Origin: Pseudomonadota bacterium
GTDB taxonomy: Bacteria; Pseudomonadota; Gammaproteobacteria; Acidiferrobacterales; Acidiferrobacteraceae
Length of the DNA: 22,652 nucleotides
Direction: 5' to 3'
Assembly: GCA_021795255.1 (NCBI GenBank)
Contig: JAJYPQ010000017.1
Span: 1 to 22,652, forward strand
Within the stretch, counting starts at the first letter, position 1; the number at the start of each line of letters is the position of its first letter. Below, piece after piece: positions 1 to 7,315 of the stretch. Below the pieces are notes generated by a model. That model was not told the origin of the DNA. It ran no database searches and saw only the letters and a list, made by a program, of their open reading frames with translations. The translations under genes and the position numbers were made by a program.

Positions 1-2
1 GC

Positions 3-617
3 CCAGAGGCCTTATCGGATGCTGAACTTCTGGCTATTGTCCTAAGAACCGGAGTAAGCGGCAAGACCGCCGTGGACCTCGGGCGTGAGCTTTTGGACCG
101 CTTTGGCGGCCTGCGTGGCCTTTTAACGGTAGAACAGGCCGCCTTTTGCGAGGCGCAAGGCCTGGGTCCGGCCAAATATGCGCTCGTGCGGGCGGTATTA
201 GAGATGGGTCGGCGCCACTTAGGCGAGAACCTGCGCCGCGATACGGTTTTGTCTTCGGCGCTGGTGCCCCGCCGCTTTCTGCTTGCGTCGTTTCGCGACC
301 GGCCCCGGGAGGCGTTTGCCTGCCTATTTTTGGACACCCGCCATCGGCTTCTGACCCAGGAGGTTCTTTTTGAGGGGACTTTGGACGGGGCTACTGTGTA
401 CCCGCGCGAGGTGGTAAAGCGAGCCCTGACCCACAACGCCGCGGCCACCATCTTTGTGCACAACCATCCCTCGGGCGATGCCGAGCCGAGTATCGCCGAC
501 CGCGAACTGACAGTCCGCCTAGCTGAGGCCTTGGCTCTGATCGGCGTACGGGTCCTCGATCACCTCGTTGTGGGGGACGGCGTAATCGTCTCTTTTAAAG
601 AGCGCGGTTGGCTATAA
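3..617 (+). CDS. radC: RadC family JAB/MPN-domain protein (5' truncated by window edge)
   Basis: The reading frame is open from base 3, and the residues before the first possible start (GTG at 72) are typical RadC ([17 protein letters not shown]). The gene therefore begins outside the window, with about 20 residues missing; 204 residues are visible. An N-terminal helix-hairpin-helix-like region (ending near GLGPAKY) is followed by a JAB1/MPN metalloprotease-fold domain with the HNHPSGD motif and a downstream aspartate, the metal-binding JAMM pattern. RadC is widespread, and its old link to DNA repair is not established biochemically. In E. coli radC lies directly upstream of rpmB-rpmG. Here those genes start at 4499, beyond a dehydrogenase operon on the other strand. 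The family assignment is secure; the function is not. Confidence 0.93.
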   Translation, partial: PEALSDAELLAIVLRTGVSGKTAVDLGRELLDRFGGLRGLLTVEQAAFCEAQGLGPAKYALVRAVLEMGRRHLGENLRRDTVLSSALVPRRFLLASFRDRPREAFACLFLDTRHRLLTQEVLFEGTLDGATVYPREVVKRALTHNAAATIFVHNHPSGDAEPSIADRELTVRLAEALALIGVRVLDHLVVGDGVIVSFKERGWL

Positions 618-701
618 GCACCTGCTGTCCCCGCTTTAAGGCGCGAGGGGGAGCGGCCCGTGCCCGCCTTTCTCACCGCCTAGAAGCTTAAGAGGCCCTA
701 T

Positions 702-1181
702 TTAGAGGAGCGGCCCTTGCGGTGGCTCGGCGGCATGGGTCCTAGCGCTTCGCAGGCTGGTCGCAAAAGTTTTCAGTCCCTGAAGGATGGGTCCCAAAGC
801 GGCCCACAGGGCGTCATCCTGGAGGAGGTGATAAGCGCCGGTAATGCCCGGAGGTCCGTCGTTTGGGGCGGTCGGATCTTCGGTCTCTCGTTCAATGCCT
901 TGGGCCGCCGCTGATATTGCCCGCAGGATGCGCGCGAAATCGTCCGGGGGCACGCGTCCCAAGGCTTGCCATAACGTCACAAGATTGCGGGTCGTATGCA
1001 CTGAGGCCTCGGAATTCAAGCCGCGAGCCGCGATCAGTCCGACGTGGGGTAGGGCGGCAGTCATGTCGGTCAAAAAGCGGAGGATACCGTGCTCGGAAAG
1101 CGCCTCGAGAAGCGCCGCCAACTCGGCTTCCGGGTTCGCGTCCGCAGGTCTTGTATGATGATGATTCAAAAGAGCGCTCAT
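702..1181 (-). CDS. DUF1641 protein, ForE-like partner subunit of formate dehydrogenase
   Basis: This 159-residue protein has the features of the DUF1641 family: an LxxL-rich first half, a central segment around ALGRVPPDDFARILRA, and a glycine-containing C-terminal segment (GITGAYHLLQDDALWAAL) matching the family's G-x-x-G and D/W-x-x-LG pattern. Its ATG overlaps the stop of the dehydrogenase gene by four bases (ATGA), and AAGGGGA precedes it at good spacing, so the two are translated together. In B. subtilis the same pair encodes ForCE enzymes, in which ForE (DUF1641) is essential and binds menaquinone to accept electrons from formate. The inferred role here is quinone coupling of the large subunit at the membrane. 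No transmembrane segment is visible. The final 20 residues are low in complexity. The family call is fairly firm; the function is by analogy. Confidence 0.8.
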   Translation of the reverse strand: MSALLNHHHTRPADANPEAELAALLEALSEHGILRFLTDMTAALPHVGLIAARGLNSEASVHTTRNLVTLWQALGRVPPDDFARILRAISAAAQGIERETEDPTAPNDGPPGITGAYHLLQDDALWAALGPILQGLKTFATSLRSARTHAAEPPQGPLL

Positions 1182-4153
1182 AGGATGTCCCCTTTGGTGC
1201 GCGCGACGAATTTCGGGATCGGGATATATTCAGGCCGCTGCCATTTTCGTTCAACCTCGACACCGGCCTGCGGTGTGCGGCGCCCAAAGCGGGGGTTCGA
1301 GCGCGGAATGGGCGAGTCGCCGCTGGTCGTCAAAACGGTCAATTTCACGGCCAGCTCCTTAAATGCCGGTGTCGATACCGCCTCGTCCGCATGATTCCCG
1401 GTCAATCGATTGATGGGTTCTGTAAGAGAAAACTCGACCGTATAAAGTTCGCGTCCGCTTACGCGCGGGCTCACCCAGACCTTTCCTTCTATGCTTCCCC
1501 GACGCGAGGTGATGCGTACGCGCCCGCCCGTCGCGATCCCGATCTCATCGGCCACGGTTTGGGATATCTCCACGTAAAAGCCCGGGACTTTGGAGACAAG
1601 CCCGGGTACACGCGCGGTCAGGTTCCCTTCTTGAAAGTGTTCCAATACCCGCCCGTTATTCAGTATAAAATCATACTCCTGGTCTCTTTGTTCGACCGGG
1701 GGATGCCAATCCAGCGGATAGAGCGTGGCTTTACCGTCTTCGGTGTGAAAGCGTTTGGTGTAGAGCAAGGTCTCCGATTGACCCTCGGCGTTGACCGGCC
1801 AGCACACCGAGTTGTAGCCCTGTAGACGGTCGTAGTGCGCCCCGGCGAAGAGCGGAGCTACCCCGATTGCTTCGGCCATGATCTCGCGAGGCCCGGAATA
1901 GTTCCAGTTGTGGCCGAACCGTTGCGCAAGCTCGCACAGTATCAACCAGTCTGGCTTGGCCAAACCCAGGGGCTCCAGGGCTTGTTCGAAGCGCTGGATG
2001 CGCCGTTCGGTATTGACGAACGTCCCCTCTTTCTCGAGGCTCGGGCACGCCGGCAGTACCACGTCGGCGAACTGCGCGGTCGTAGTCATAAAGATATCCT
2101 GGACCACCAAAAAGTCGAGGCGTTCGAGGGCGCCTTGGGTATGTTGCGTGTCGGCGTCCACGACCGCGGTATCCTCGCCTATGATGTACATGGCCTTTAG
2201 GTCACCTGTGTATATGGCTTCCATCATCGTGTGGTTGTTAAGCCCAGGTTTATCCGGAAGATCGACGCCCCAGGCGGCCCCTACACGGGCCCGCGCCTTC
2301 GGATCAGAGACCTTCTGGTAGCCCGGTAATTGTTCGCTTAAGGCGCCAAAGTCTCCGGCCCCCTGGACGTTATTGTGGCCGCGTAGCGGATAGGCCCCCG
2401 AGCCCTTTTTGCCGTAGTTGCCGGTGATAAGGAGCAAGTTCGAGATCGCGGTACTCGTGTCTGTGCCGGTCGTGCGCTGGGTGACCCCCATCGCCCACAG
2501 GGCACAGACGCCCGATGCACTGCAAATCATGTCCGCGAGCGCACAAAGATCGGTCTTGCTCAAGCCGGTCTCGACTTCAGCGTAGTCCAAGGTAAACATG
2601 GCCAAAGACTTGCGATACGCATCGAGATTGTTGACCCGTTGCGCGAGGAAAGATTGGTCCTCCAGCCCTTGGTCTAAGATGTACCGGCTGAGTGCTGACA
2701 ACCATACGAAGTCGGTGCCGGGTCGTGGGTGCAAGAAGAGGTCGGCCCGCTCGGCCATCTCGTGGCGGATCAGGTCGACTACCACCATTTTCAGTTGTCC
2801 TGCCTTATGACGTCGTTTCAGCCGGCTCGCGAGCACCGGATGGCTGTCTGTGGTGTTGGTACCAATAAGAAGAACCAGTCCAGCATCGTCAATGTCGTCC
2901 ATGGTGCCGGAATCGCCCGCATAACCGACGGTTCGTGTCAGGCCCATCGTGGCCGGGCTCTGACAGTAGCGGGACGTGCAGTCGATGTTGTTGGTACCGA
3001 TGACGGCGCGCGCGAATTTTTGGGTGAGGTAGGCCTCCTCGTTCGAGCCTTTGCTGGTGGCGATGAATCCCAAGGCGTCGGGTCCGTGGTGCTTCACAAT
3101 CGCGCTCAGTCGATTATGGATCAGCGCCAGCGCTTCGTCCCAGTCCGCCTCCCGAAAGCGCCCGTCTTCCCGAATCAGGGGCTTTACGAGACGATCCGTG
3201 CTGTTCACGAAATCCCATCCGAACTTGCCCTTCACACAGGTCGATATGCCGTTGGCGGGGCCCAAGCCCGGCTGGATCTTGAGGACTTGGTGGCCGCGAG
3301 TCCAGACATCGAACGAGCAGCCTACGCCGCAGAAGGTGCACACGGTCTTCGTGACCTTTTGTTCCTCGCAGCGCAGGCTCTGGTCGATTTTTGATAGGGC
3401 GGTAACGGGAATGAAGCCGGTGGTGGGCTCGATGCGTTTGACGAAATCGATCATTTCGCGCTTTAACGGACTGGGCCAATGGGTAAACGGGCCGCCGCGA
3501 CCCAGCAACGTATTTTCCATAAGGGCATTACAGGGGCAGACCGTGACGCAATGCCCGCAAGAAACGCAGCTCGATTCGTTGATTGCGCGACCTCCGTCCC
3601 ATAGTACGCGCGGTTGTTCGTCTTCCCAGCGAATCGTGAGGGTCTCGTTAACCTGAATGTTCTGACAGGCCTCGACGCAGCGCCCGCAGAGGATGCACTG
3701 ACGCGGGTCGTAGGTATAAAACGGGTTCGACTGGTCGACAGGGTACGGCTTAGCCCTAAAAGGGTAGCGTTGGTGCCGCACTTGCAGTCGGTCGACCGCG
3801 TCGTGAATTTCGCAGTCACCGTTGTTGTTGTCGCAGAGTGTGCAGTAAAGCTCGTGCTTTTGCAGGATGCGGTCCATGCCCTCGCCGCGCGCCCTCTGCG
3901 ATGCGCGATCCTCGGTGCTAATCTCTAATCCCTCCCGGGCTGTGACGGTACAGGCGCGGGTCAAGGCGCCGTTCACCGTCACAAAACAGGTGTCACAGGT
4001 TTTGAGGGGCCCGAGGGCGGCGTTATAGCAGAGGTGGGGGATATAGATGCCAACGCGCTTTAAGGCGGCTAAGAGATTTTCGCCGACAGACGCTGCTATG
4101 TCACGGTGGTCGACGGCAATCACGCAGGGTTGAAGTTTCGGATCGGCGGACAC
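1178..4153 (-). CDS. Non-canonical formate dehydrogenase catalytic subunit (ForC/YrhE-like), Mo/W-bisPGD
   Basis: This 991-residue subunit is predicted to oxidise formate to CO2. In order it shows a [2Fe-2S] domain (C42, C53, C56, C68), a NuoG-like site (H100, C104, C107, C113), two ferredoxin [4Fe-4S] motifs (C153-C163 and C196-C206), the molybdoenzyme [4Fe-4S] motif (C272, C275, C279, C306), then the bisPGD domain to the C-terminus. The metal ligand is Cys397 (TGT, not selenocysteine). It is followed by Gln398 in RYCQSPATMG, where most formate dehydrogenases have His. The active-site Arg is kept at R591 (RGHNNVQG). Cys-Gln and the coupled DUF1641 gene match the B. subtilis ForCE menaquinone-linked enzymes. 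The start is GTG at 4153, five bases behind AAGGAGG. No NAD-binding or cytochrome b subunit is encoded nearby. Oxidation of another small substrate cannot be excluded. Confidence 0.9.
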   Translation of the reverse strand: MSADPKLQPCVIAVDHRDIAASVGENLLAALKRVGIYIPHLCYNAALGPLKTCDTCFVTVNGALTRACTVTAREGLEISTEDRASQRARGEGMDRILQKHELYCTLCDNNNGDCEIHDAVDRLQVRHQRYPFRAKPYPVDQSNPFYTYDPRQCILCGRCVEACQNIQVNETLTIRWEDEQPRVLWDGGRAINESSCVSCGHCVTVCPCNALMENTLLGRGGPFTHWPSPLKREMIDFVKRIEPTTGFIPVTALSKIDQSLRCEEQKVTKTVCTFCGVGCSFDVWTRGHQVLKIQPGLGPANGISTCVKGKFGWDFVNSTDRLVKPLIREDGRFREADWDEALALIHNRLSAIVKHHGPDALGFIATSKGSNEEAYLTQKFARAVIGTNNIDCTSRYCQSPATMGLTRTVGYAGDSGTMDDIDDAGLVLLIGTNTTDSHPVLASRLKRRHKAGQLKMVVVDLIRHEMAERADLFLHPRPGTDFVWLSALSRYILDQGLEDQSFLAQRVNNLDAYRKSLAMFTLDYAEVETGLSKTDLCALADMICSASGVCALWAMGVTQRTTGTDTSTAISNLLLITGNYGKKGSGAYPLRGHNNVQGAGDFGALSEQLPGYQKVSDPKARARVGAAWGVDLPDKPGLNNHTMMEAIYTGDLKAMYIIGEDTAVVDADTQHTQGALERLDFLVVQDIFMTTTAQFADVVLPACPSLEKEGTFVNTERRIQRFEQALEPLGLAKPDWLILCELAQRFGHNWNYSGPREIMAEAIGVAPLFAGAHYDRLQGYNSVCWPVNAEGQSETLLYTKRFHTEDGKATLYPLDWHPPVEQRDQEYDFILNNGRVLEHFQEGNLTARVPGLVSKVPGFYVEISQTVADEIGIATGGRVRITSRRGSIEGKVWVSPRVSGRELYTVEFSLTEPINRLTGNHADEAVSTPAFKELAVKLTVLTTSGDSPIPRSNPRFGRRTPQAGVEVERKWQRPEYIPIPKFVARTKGDIL

Positions 4154-4446
4154 GAGGCCTCCTTGGGGTACGGAAAATCACCGGCGGTTAGGGGCGGCCG
4201 GGATATGAGCCCCGTCACTGTATAAGCATGCGCCTCCGGCCGTTATCGGCTCAAAGTGCGATTCCGAGTTTCTTGAGGGCCAGTCGGCCCGACATTGCCG
4301 GTCGACGCCATCTTTCGGTAGCTCCGTGCTGCCGGGGCCTAAAGTGGGCGGCCTTCCGAAGCGCCGCTCGAGGGCTTGGAAGAACCCCCCTTTTGGGCCT
4401 GGGAGTGCCATCCGCGGTGCGGCGGGGTCGCGAGAGAAGGGAGGGA
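4154..4446. other. Divergent intergenic region between formate dehydrogenase operon and rpmB
   Basis: No convincing gene is seen here. The forC ribosome binding site (AAGGAGG, minus strand) lies just inside the left end. A 7-base inverted repeat, CGGCCGG (4195-4201) and CCGGCCG (4236-4242), brackets 34 bases about 45-90 bases upstream of forC. It could form an RNA stem in the forC leader or act as a regulator site. No sequence resembling a molybdenum-cofactor riboswitch core was recognised. The right part is GC-rich with no clear structure up to the rpmB promoter. Confidence 0.4.
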
Positions 4447-4475
4447 TTGGCAGCGGGCGGGGATTGTGGCAGAAT
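4447..4475 (+). promoter_or_regulatory. Sigma-70 promoter of rpmB-rpmG
   Basis: A -35 box TTGGCA (4447-4452) and a -10 box CAGAAT (4470-4475) are separated by exactly 17 bases. Transcription would begin near 4482, leaving a leader of about 17 bases before the rpmB ATG. The spacing, position and high-expression target make this a good candidate. Confidence 0.6.
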
Positions 4476-4498
4476 CGCGCGATTCATGCGGGGGTTTT

Positions 4499-4735
4499 AT
4501 GTCTAAAGTATGCCAGGTCAGCGGCAAGCGGCCTATGAGCGGTAATAACGTATCGCACGCGAACAACAAGACGCGTCGCCGGTTTTTGCCCAATTTGCAT
4601 CACCGACGCCTATGGGTTGAAAGCGAGAAGCGGTGGGTACGGCTGCGTTTGTCGCATCACGGTTTACGGACGATCGACAAAAAGGGTATCGACGTGGTCC
4701 TCGCGGAAATGCGTGCCCGTGGTGAAGCGGTCTAG
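4499..4735 (+). CDS. rpmB: 50S ribosomal protein L28
   Basis: This 78-residue protein is the same length as E. coli L28 and matches it closely from the first residue ([17 protein letters not shown], then [19 protein letters not shown] and [18 protein letters not shown]). It is a component of the large ribosomal subunit. The ATG at 4499 follows a GGGG stretch that serves as a modest ribosome binding site, and the reading frame continues upstream without homology, so the short start is right. rpmG follows after 21 bases, giving the usual rpmB-rpmG pair. The gene normally placed just upstream, radC, ends at 617, so the pair now depends on its own promoter at 4447-4475. Confidence 0.98.
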   Translation: MSKVCQVSGKRPMSGNNVSHANNKTRRRFLPNLHHRRLWVESEKRWVRLRLSHHGLRTIDKKGIDVVLAEMRARGEAV

Positions 4736-4756
4736 AAAGCGGTCTAGGAGATTGCT

Positions 4757-4912
4757 ATGCGTGACAAGATAAAGCTGATATCGAGCGCCGACACGGGCCA
4801 TTTTTATACGACCACGAAGAATAAGCGCACGATGACCGAGAAGTTCGAGATCAAGAAATTCGATCCGGTTGCGCGCAAGCACGTGGCCTATCGCGAGGCG
4901 AAGATTAAATAG
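4757..4912 (+). CDS. rpmG: 50S ribosomal protein L33 (zinc-independent form)
   Basis: The 51 residues begin [22 protein letters not shown] and end VAYREAKIK, matching E. coli L33 except for four fewer N-terminal residues. The cysteine pairs of the zinc-binding L33 form are absent, so this is the zinc-free type. A TAGGAG ribosome binding site at about 4745-4750 precedes the ATG at good spacing. The gene is the second of the rpmB-rpmG pair and is closed by a hairpin just downstream. The CDS is short but unmistakable. Confidence 0.97.
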   Translation: MRDKIKLISSADTGHFYTTTKNKRTMTEKFEIKKFDPVARKHVAYREAKIK

Positions 4913-4918
4913 TCAAAC

Positions 4919-4944
4919 CCATGGGGTTCGTCTGAGCCCCATGG
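4919..4944 (+). terminator. Hairpin after rpmG, probable terminator
   Basis: A perfect 8-base-pair stem, CCATGGGG (4919-4926) with CCCCATGG (4937-4944), closes a 10-base loop seven bases after the rpmG stop. The following tract (ACGTTCTTTC) is only partly T-rich, so termination may be incomplete. It separates the ribosomal operon from the HNH gene, which has its own promoter. Confidence 0.5.
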
Positions 4945-5021
4945 ACGTTCTTTCCCCCGTCTCTCAAGATTTTCCTTGGCGCCGCCCTCTGTCTGCTCGT
5001 GAGCTGAGGCAGCCTGTGGTC

Positions 5022-5050
5022 TTGTCGCTGCGCCTGTCGCTCGGTATATT
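5022..5050 (+). promoter_or_regulatory. Sigma-70 promoter of the HNH nuclease gene
   Basis: A -35 box TTGTCG (5022-5027), a 17-base spacer and a -10 box TATATT (5045-5050) lie 35-60 bases before the HNH reading frame and after the rpmG hairpin. Transcription would start near 5057. The -10 box matches consensus at five of six bases and the -35 box at four of six. Confidence 0.5.
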
Positions 5051-5084
5051 AGTCTCAATCCTCGGTTGAGGCCCATTGCTGTCG

Positions 5085-5738
5085 ATGGCAGATTATCCTG
5101 TCAAGGTTGCTATGTACCCTCTTAGCCAACAAGTTTTGCGTACGGACGTTGCCGGAATGCCGCTTGAGTGGATCGATTTCCGCGAAGCGGTACGCATTTG
5201 CCATTTAGGCCAGGTCGCCTATACCTGCGGTGTGCTTTTGTACCGGGTTCATGGCGGTTATAACGCCGCCACCGGTCGGCGCAGCGTTGTCGATGTGAAC
5301 TCCATCTTAGCGACCTATGGAGAGAATGGACAATTGTTGCGGCAACGCGATGAATACGTGCCGCCGCTCAGCAATCCAGCCTTATTTGCTCGCGATGCCC
5401 GCTTGTGCCTTTATTGTGGCACACGCTTTTCCGTGCGTGATTTATCTCGCGACCATGTTACCCCCCTTAGCCGCGGGGGCGGGGATGTCTGGCGCAACGT
5501 GGTCACCGCCTGTAAGCGTTGCAATAACCACAAAGCGGGCCGCACGCCGGAAGAGGCGGGCATGGCGCTTCTGGCCGTGCCGTTCGTGCCCACTCACGCC
5601 GAATACGTCTTTTTGCAGGGACGCCGCGTTCTTGCCGACCAGATGGCGTTTCTGCGGGCCCACTTTCCGCGTACCAGCCCGCTTCACGGGCGCCTGGATC
5701 ATGCGGTCCATCTTTCGTCGGGTGGCGCTCTCGAATGA
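5085..5738 (+). CDS. HNH endonuclease family protein
   Basis: This protein of about 217 residues has a C-terminal zinc-finger HNH nuclease domain: CLYCGTRFSVRDLSRDHVTP, then a glycine-rich turn, then the second pair CKRCNNHKAGRTPEEA. The paired CxxC motifs hold structural zinc, and the DH and N residues form the beta-beta-alpha metal site. The N-terminal third (PLSQQVLRTDVAG, then the LEWIDFREAVRICHLGQV segment) is the usual companion of stand-alone bacterial HNH proteins. The start is uncertain. ATG at 5085 is the best codon, but an in-frame TTG at 5076 sits four bases behind GAGG. The gene has its own promoter and terminator. Its cellular role is unknown; nothing nearby suggests restriction, a phage or an intron. 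Confidence 0.88.
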   Translation: MADYPVKVAMYPLSQQVLRTDVAGMPLEWIDFREAVRICHLGQVAYTCGVLLYRVHGGYNAATGRRSVVDVNSILATYGENGQLLRQRDEYVPPLSNPALFARDARLCLYCGTRFSVRDLSRDHVTPLSRGGGDVWRNVVTACKRCNNHKAGRTPEEAGMALLAVPFVPTHAEYVFLQGRRVLADQMAFLRAHFPRTSPLHGRLDHAVHLSSGGALE

Positions 5739-5752
5739 GGGATCGCGCAAAG

Positions 5753-5788
5753 AAAAGCCCAGGGGCTTGAAGGCCCCTGGGCTTTTTT
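5753..5788. terminator. Strong bidirectional rho-independent terminator
   Basis: A 13-14 base-pair stem (AAAGCCCAGGGGC at 5754-5766 with GCCCCTGGGCTTT at 5773-5785) closes a six-base loop. It is followed by a T run on the plus strand and preceded by an A run that serves the minus strand. It lies between the convergent HNH and desaturase genes and can terminate both. Confidence 0.93.
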
Positions 5789-5811
5789 GCTGAAGCGTGT
5801 TACGGCTTAGC

Positions 5812-7002
5812 TTAGACTTTCACCGAATTGGCCGTATACGTGCGGATATTGGCCGAGAACTCGCGGAGGGCTTGAATACCGGTGGCCTCCGCTTGATGGC
5901 ACCACTCCTGGAGAGCAACGAGCAACTGCTCTTGGGTGACGGCAGAGCGGCGCCAGACGTCCTGGAGACGCTCTTTCATTAAATAGACCGTATGTAAGGT
6001 CGTGTTGTTGGCCAGGATTTCTTGGAGGCGCTGATGATCCTCCTCGCCAATGAGAGTCTTCTCCCGCACCATGAGTCGCTTCGCCTGCTTCAAGATGCGC
6101 GCGGCCTGGTCGTCGGCCGCCGCGACCTTGCGCACCTCTTCTGCGTGGACGCGGTGCAACACCTCACGCGCGAATCTCGCCATGATCTGAAAGCGATGGT
6201 GGACCACGGCCTTGACCGTCTCGAGGTCGCAGGTCTCCTTGGCGGTGGTGTAGGCCGGAATCGGCGCCACTTTCCTGACGGTTGCAAGCCCTAAGGCCTT
6301 GAGTATCCGGATGTACCCCCAACCGATGTCTAGCTCCCACGGCTTGCAAGAGAATTTGGCTGAGCTGGCATACGTGTGGTGGTTATTGTGTAGCTCTTCG
6401 CCGCCGATAAGGATTCCGATAGGAATGATATTCGTGGCTGCGTCCGGGCACTCGAAGTTCCGGTAGCCGAAGTAATGGCCGACACCGTTTATCACCCCGG
6501 CCGCGAAAAACGGGATCCAAATCATCTGGATCGCCCATATCGTCAGACCAAGCGGGCCAAAGCAGAGGAGATCGATGACCAACATGATCCCGACCCCGCT
6601 GGCGCTATAGCGCGTATAAAGGTGGCGTTCTATCCAGTCATCCGGGGTGCTATGCCCAAATTTGGACAGCGTCTCGGTGTTTTTGCTTTCCTTGCGATAG
6701 AGTTCCGCCCCTTCCCATAAGACCTTCTTCAGACCCAACACTTGAGGGCTGTGGGGGTCTTCTTCAGTCTCGCAGCGCGCATGGTGCTTGCGGTGAATGG
6801 CGACCCATTCCTTTGTCACCATGCCCGTGGAGAGCCAAAGCCAGAGACGAAAAAAGTGCGCGACCGCCGGATGCAGATCGAGGGCCCGGTGGGTTTGGTG
6901 ACGATGCAGGTATATGGTCACCGAGACGATGGTGACATGGGTAAAGGCGAGCGCTACCAGCACATAGCCCCACCAGGGCAAAACAACGAGACCTTGCAGC
7001 AT
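5812..7002 (-). CDS. Membrane fatty-acid desaturase (delta-9 type) with C-terminal extension
   Basis: This 396-residue integral membrane di-iron desaturase introduces a double bond into fatty acyl chains. The three histidine boxes are HRHQTH (33-38), HRKHH (70-74) and HNNHH (205-209), with a further histidine in GVGHYFGY. Hydrophobic spans lie near residues 10-30 and 135-175. After about residue 255 a soluble, charged, helical extension of about 140 residues follows. Its end (ILANNTTLHTVYLMKERL, then EWCHQAEATGIQALREF) resembles the C-terminal region of ISL3-type transposases, and I recall similar tails on other gammaproteobacterial desaturases. The ATG at 7002 has GAGGG at good spacing. The gene is monocistronic and ends at the shared terminator. 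The substrate (acyl-lipid or acyl-CoA) cannot be told from sequence. Confidence 0.92.
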   Translation of the reverse strand: MLQGLVVLPWWGYVLVALAFTHVTIVSVTIYLHRHQTHRALDLHPAVAHFFRLWLWLSTGMVTKEWVAIHRKHHARCETEEDPHSPQVLGLKKVLWEGAELYRKESKNTETLSKFGHSTPDDWIERHLYTRYSASGVGIMLVIDLLCFGPLGLTIWAIQMIWIPFFAAGVINGVGHYFGYRNFECPDAATNIIPIGILIGGEELHNNHHTYASSAKFSCKPWELDIGWGYIRILKALGLATVRKVAPIPAYTTAKETCDLETVKAVVHHRFQIMARFAREVLHRVHAEEVRKVAAADDQAARILKQAKRLMVREKTLIGEEDHQRLQEILANNTTLHTVYLMKERLQDVWRRSAVTQEQLLVALQEWCHQAEATGIQALREFSANIRTYTANSVKV

Positions 7003-7030
7003 GATCTATCCCTCTACTGAAAATGCATCC

Positions 7031-7036
7031 ATTGTA
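7031..7036 (-). promoter_or_regulatory. Candidate -10 box for the desaturase gene
   Basis: TACAAT on the minus strand (5/6 match to consensus) lies 29 bases before the desaturase ATG, giving a leader of about 22 bases. The -35 match at 17 bases upstream (TTCATT) is poor, so this is tentative. Confidence 0.35.
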
Positions 7037-7078
7037 GGATAACGTAATCGCTAAATGAAGCTCCGCGCAGGTCCTTGC

Positions 7079-7282
7079 TCATTTATCGCCCAGACCCTTT
7101 GGGTAGTCTCTCGCCCACTGCACCATCTGCGTGCCCCAGGCATGAGCCGATGCGGGATCGAGCTCGAGAGTAACGTACTTTGCACCATCACGGATGATAA
7201 CGCGCAACAGCCGAACGCCACTGTCGTGAAATATCTGTCGAAGCTCTATCACCTGGCCGAATGGGGCGGTAATCTGTTCCAT
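7079..7282 (-). CDS. Small hypothetical protein, 67 aa
   Basis: This is a compact soluble 67-residue protein beginning MEQITAPFGQVIELRQIFHDS. It alternates beta-strand-like segments (GVRLLRVIIRDG, AKYVTLELDP) with a C-terminal helix (AHAWGTQMVQWARDY). It has no signal peptide, membrane span or metal motif. I think similar small proteins occur in other proteobacteria but cannot name a function. The gene is divergent from the Nudix gene, with only 33 bases between them. A TATAAT hexamer on this strand (7291-7296) lies so close to the ATG that a transcript from it would be almost leaderless. No proper ribosome binding site is visible (GAG only two bases before ATG). The sequence composition fits a real gene. 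Confidence 0.7.
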   Translation of the reverse strand: MEQITAPFGQVIELRQIFHDSGVRLLRVIIRDGAKYVTLELDPASAHAWGTQMVQWARDYPKGLGDK

Positions 7283-7315
7283 GTCTCGTTATTATAGCAC
7301 GACACGAGGAATACT

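Noticed and set aside
2960..2965. Possible selenocysteine at the formate dehydrogenase active site
   Set aside because: The codon is TGT followed by CAG, so the ligand is an ordinary cysteine; there is no in-frame TGA.
4154..4260. A molybdenum-cofactor riboswitch before the formate dehydrogenase operon
   Set aside because: Only one 7-base inverted repeat is present; I did not recognise the conserved core of that riboswitch.
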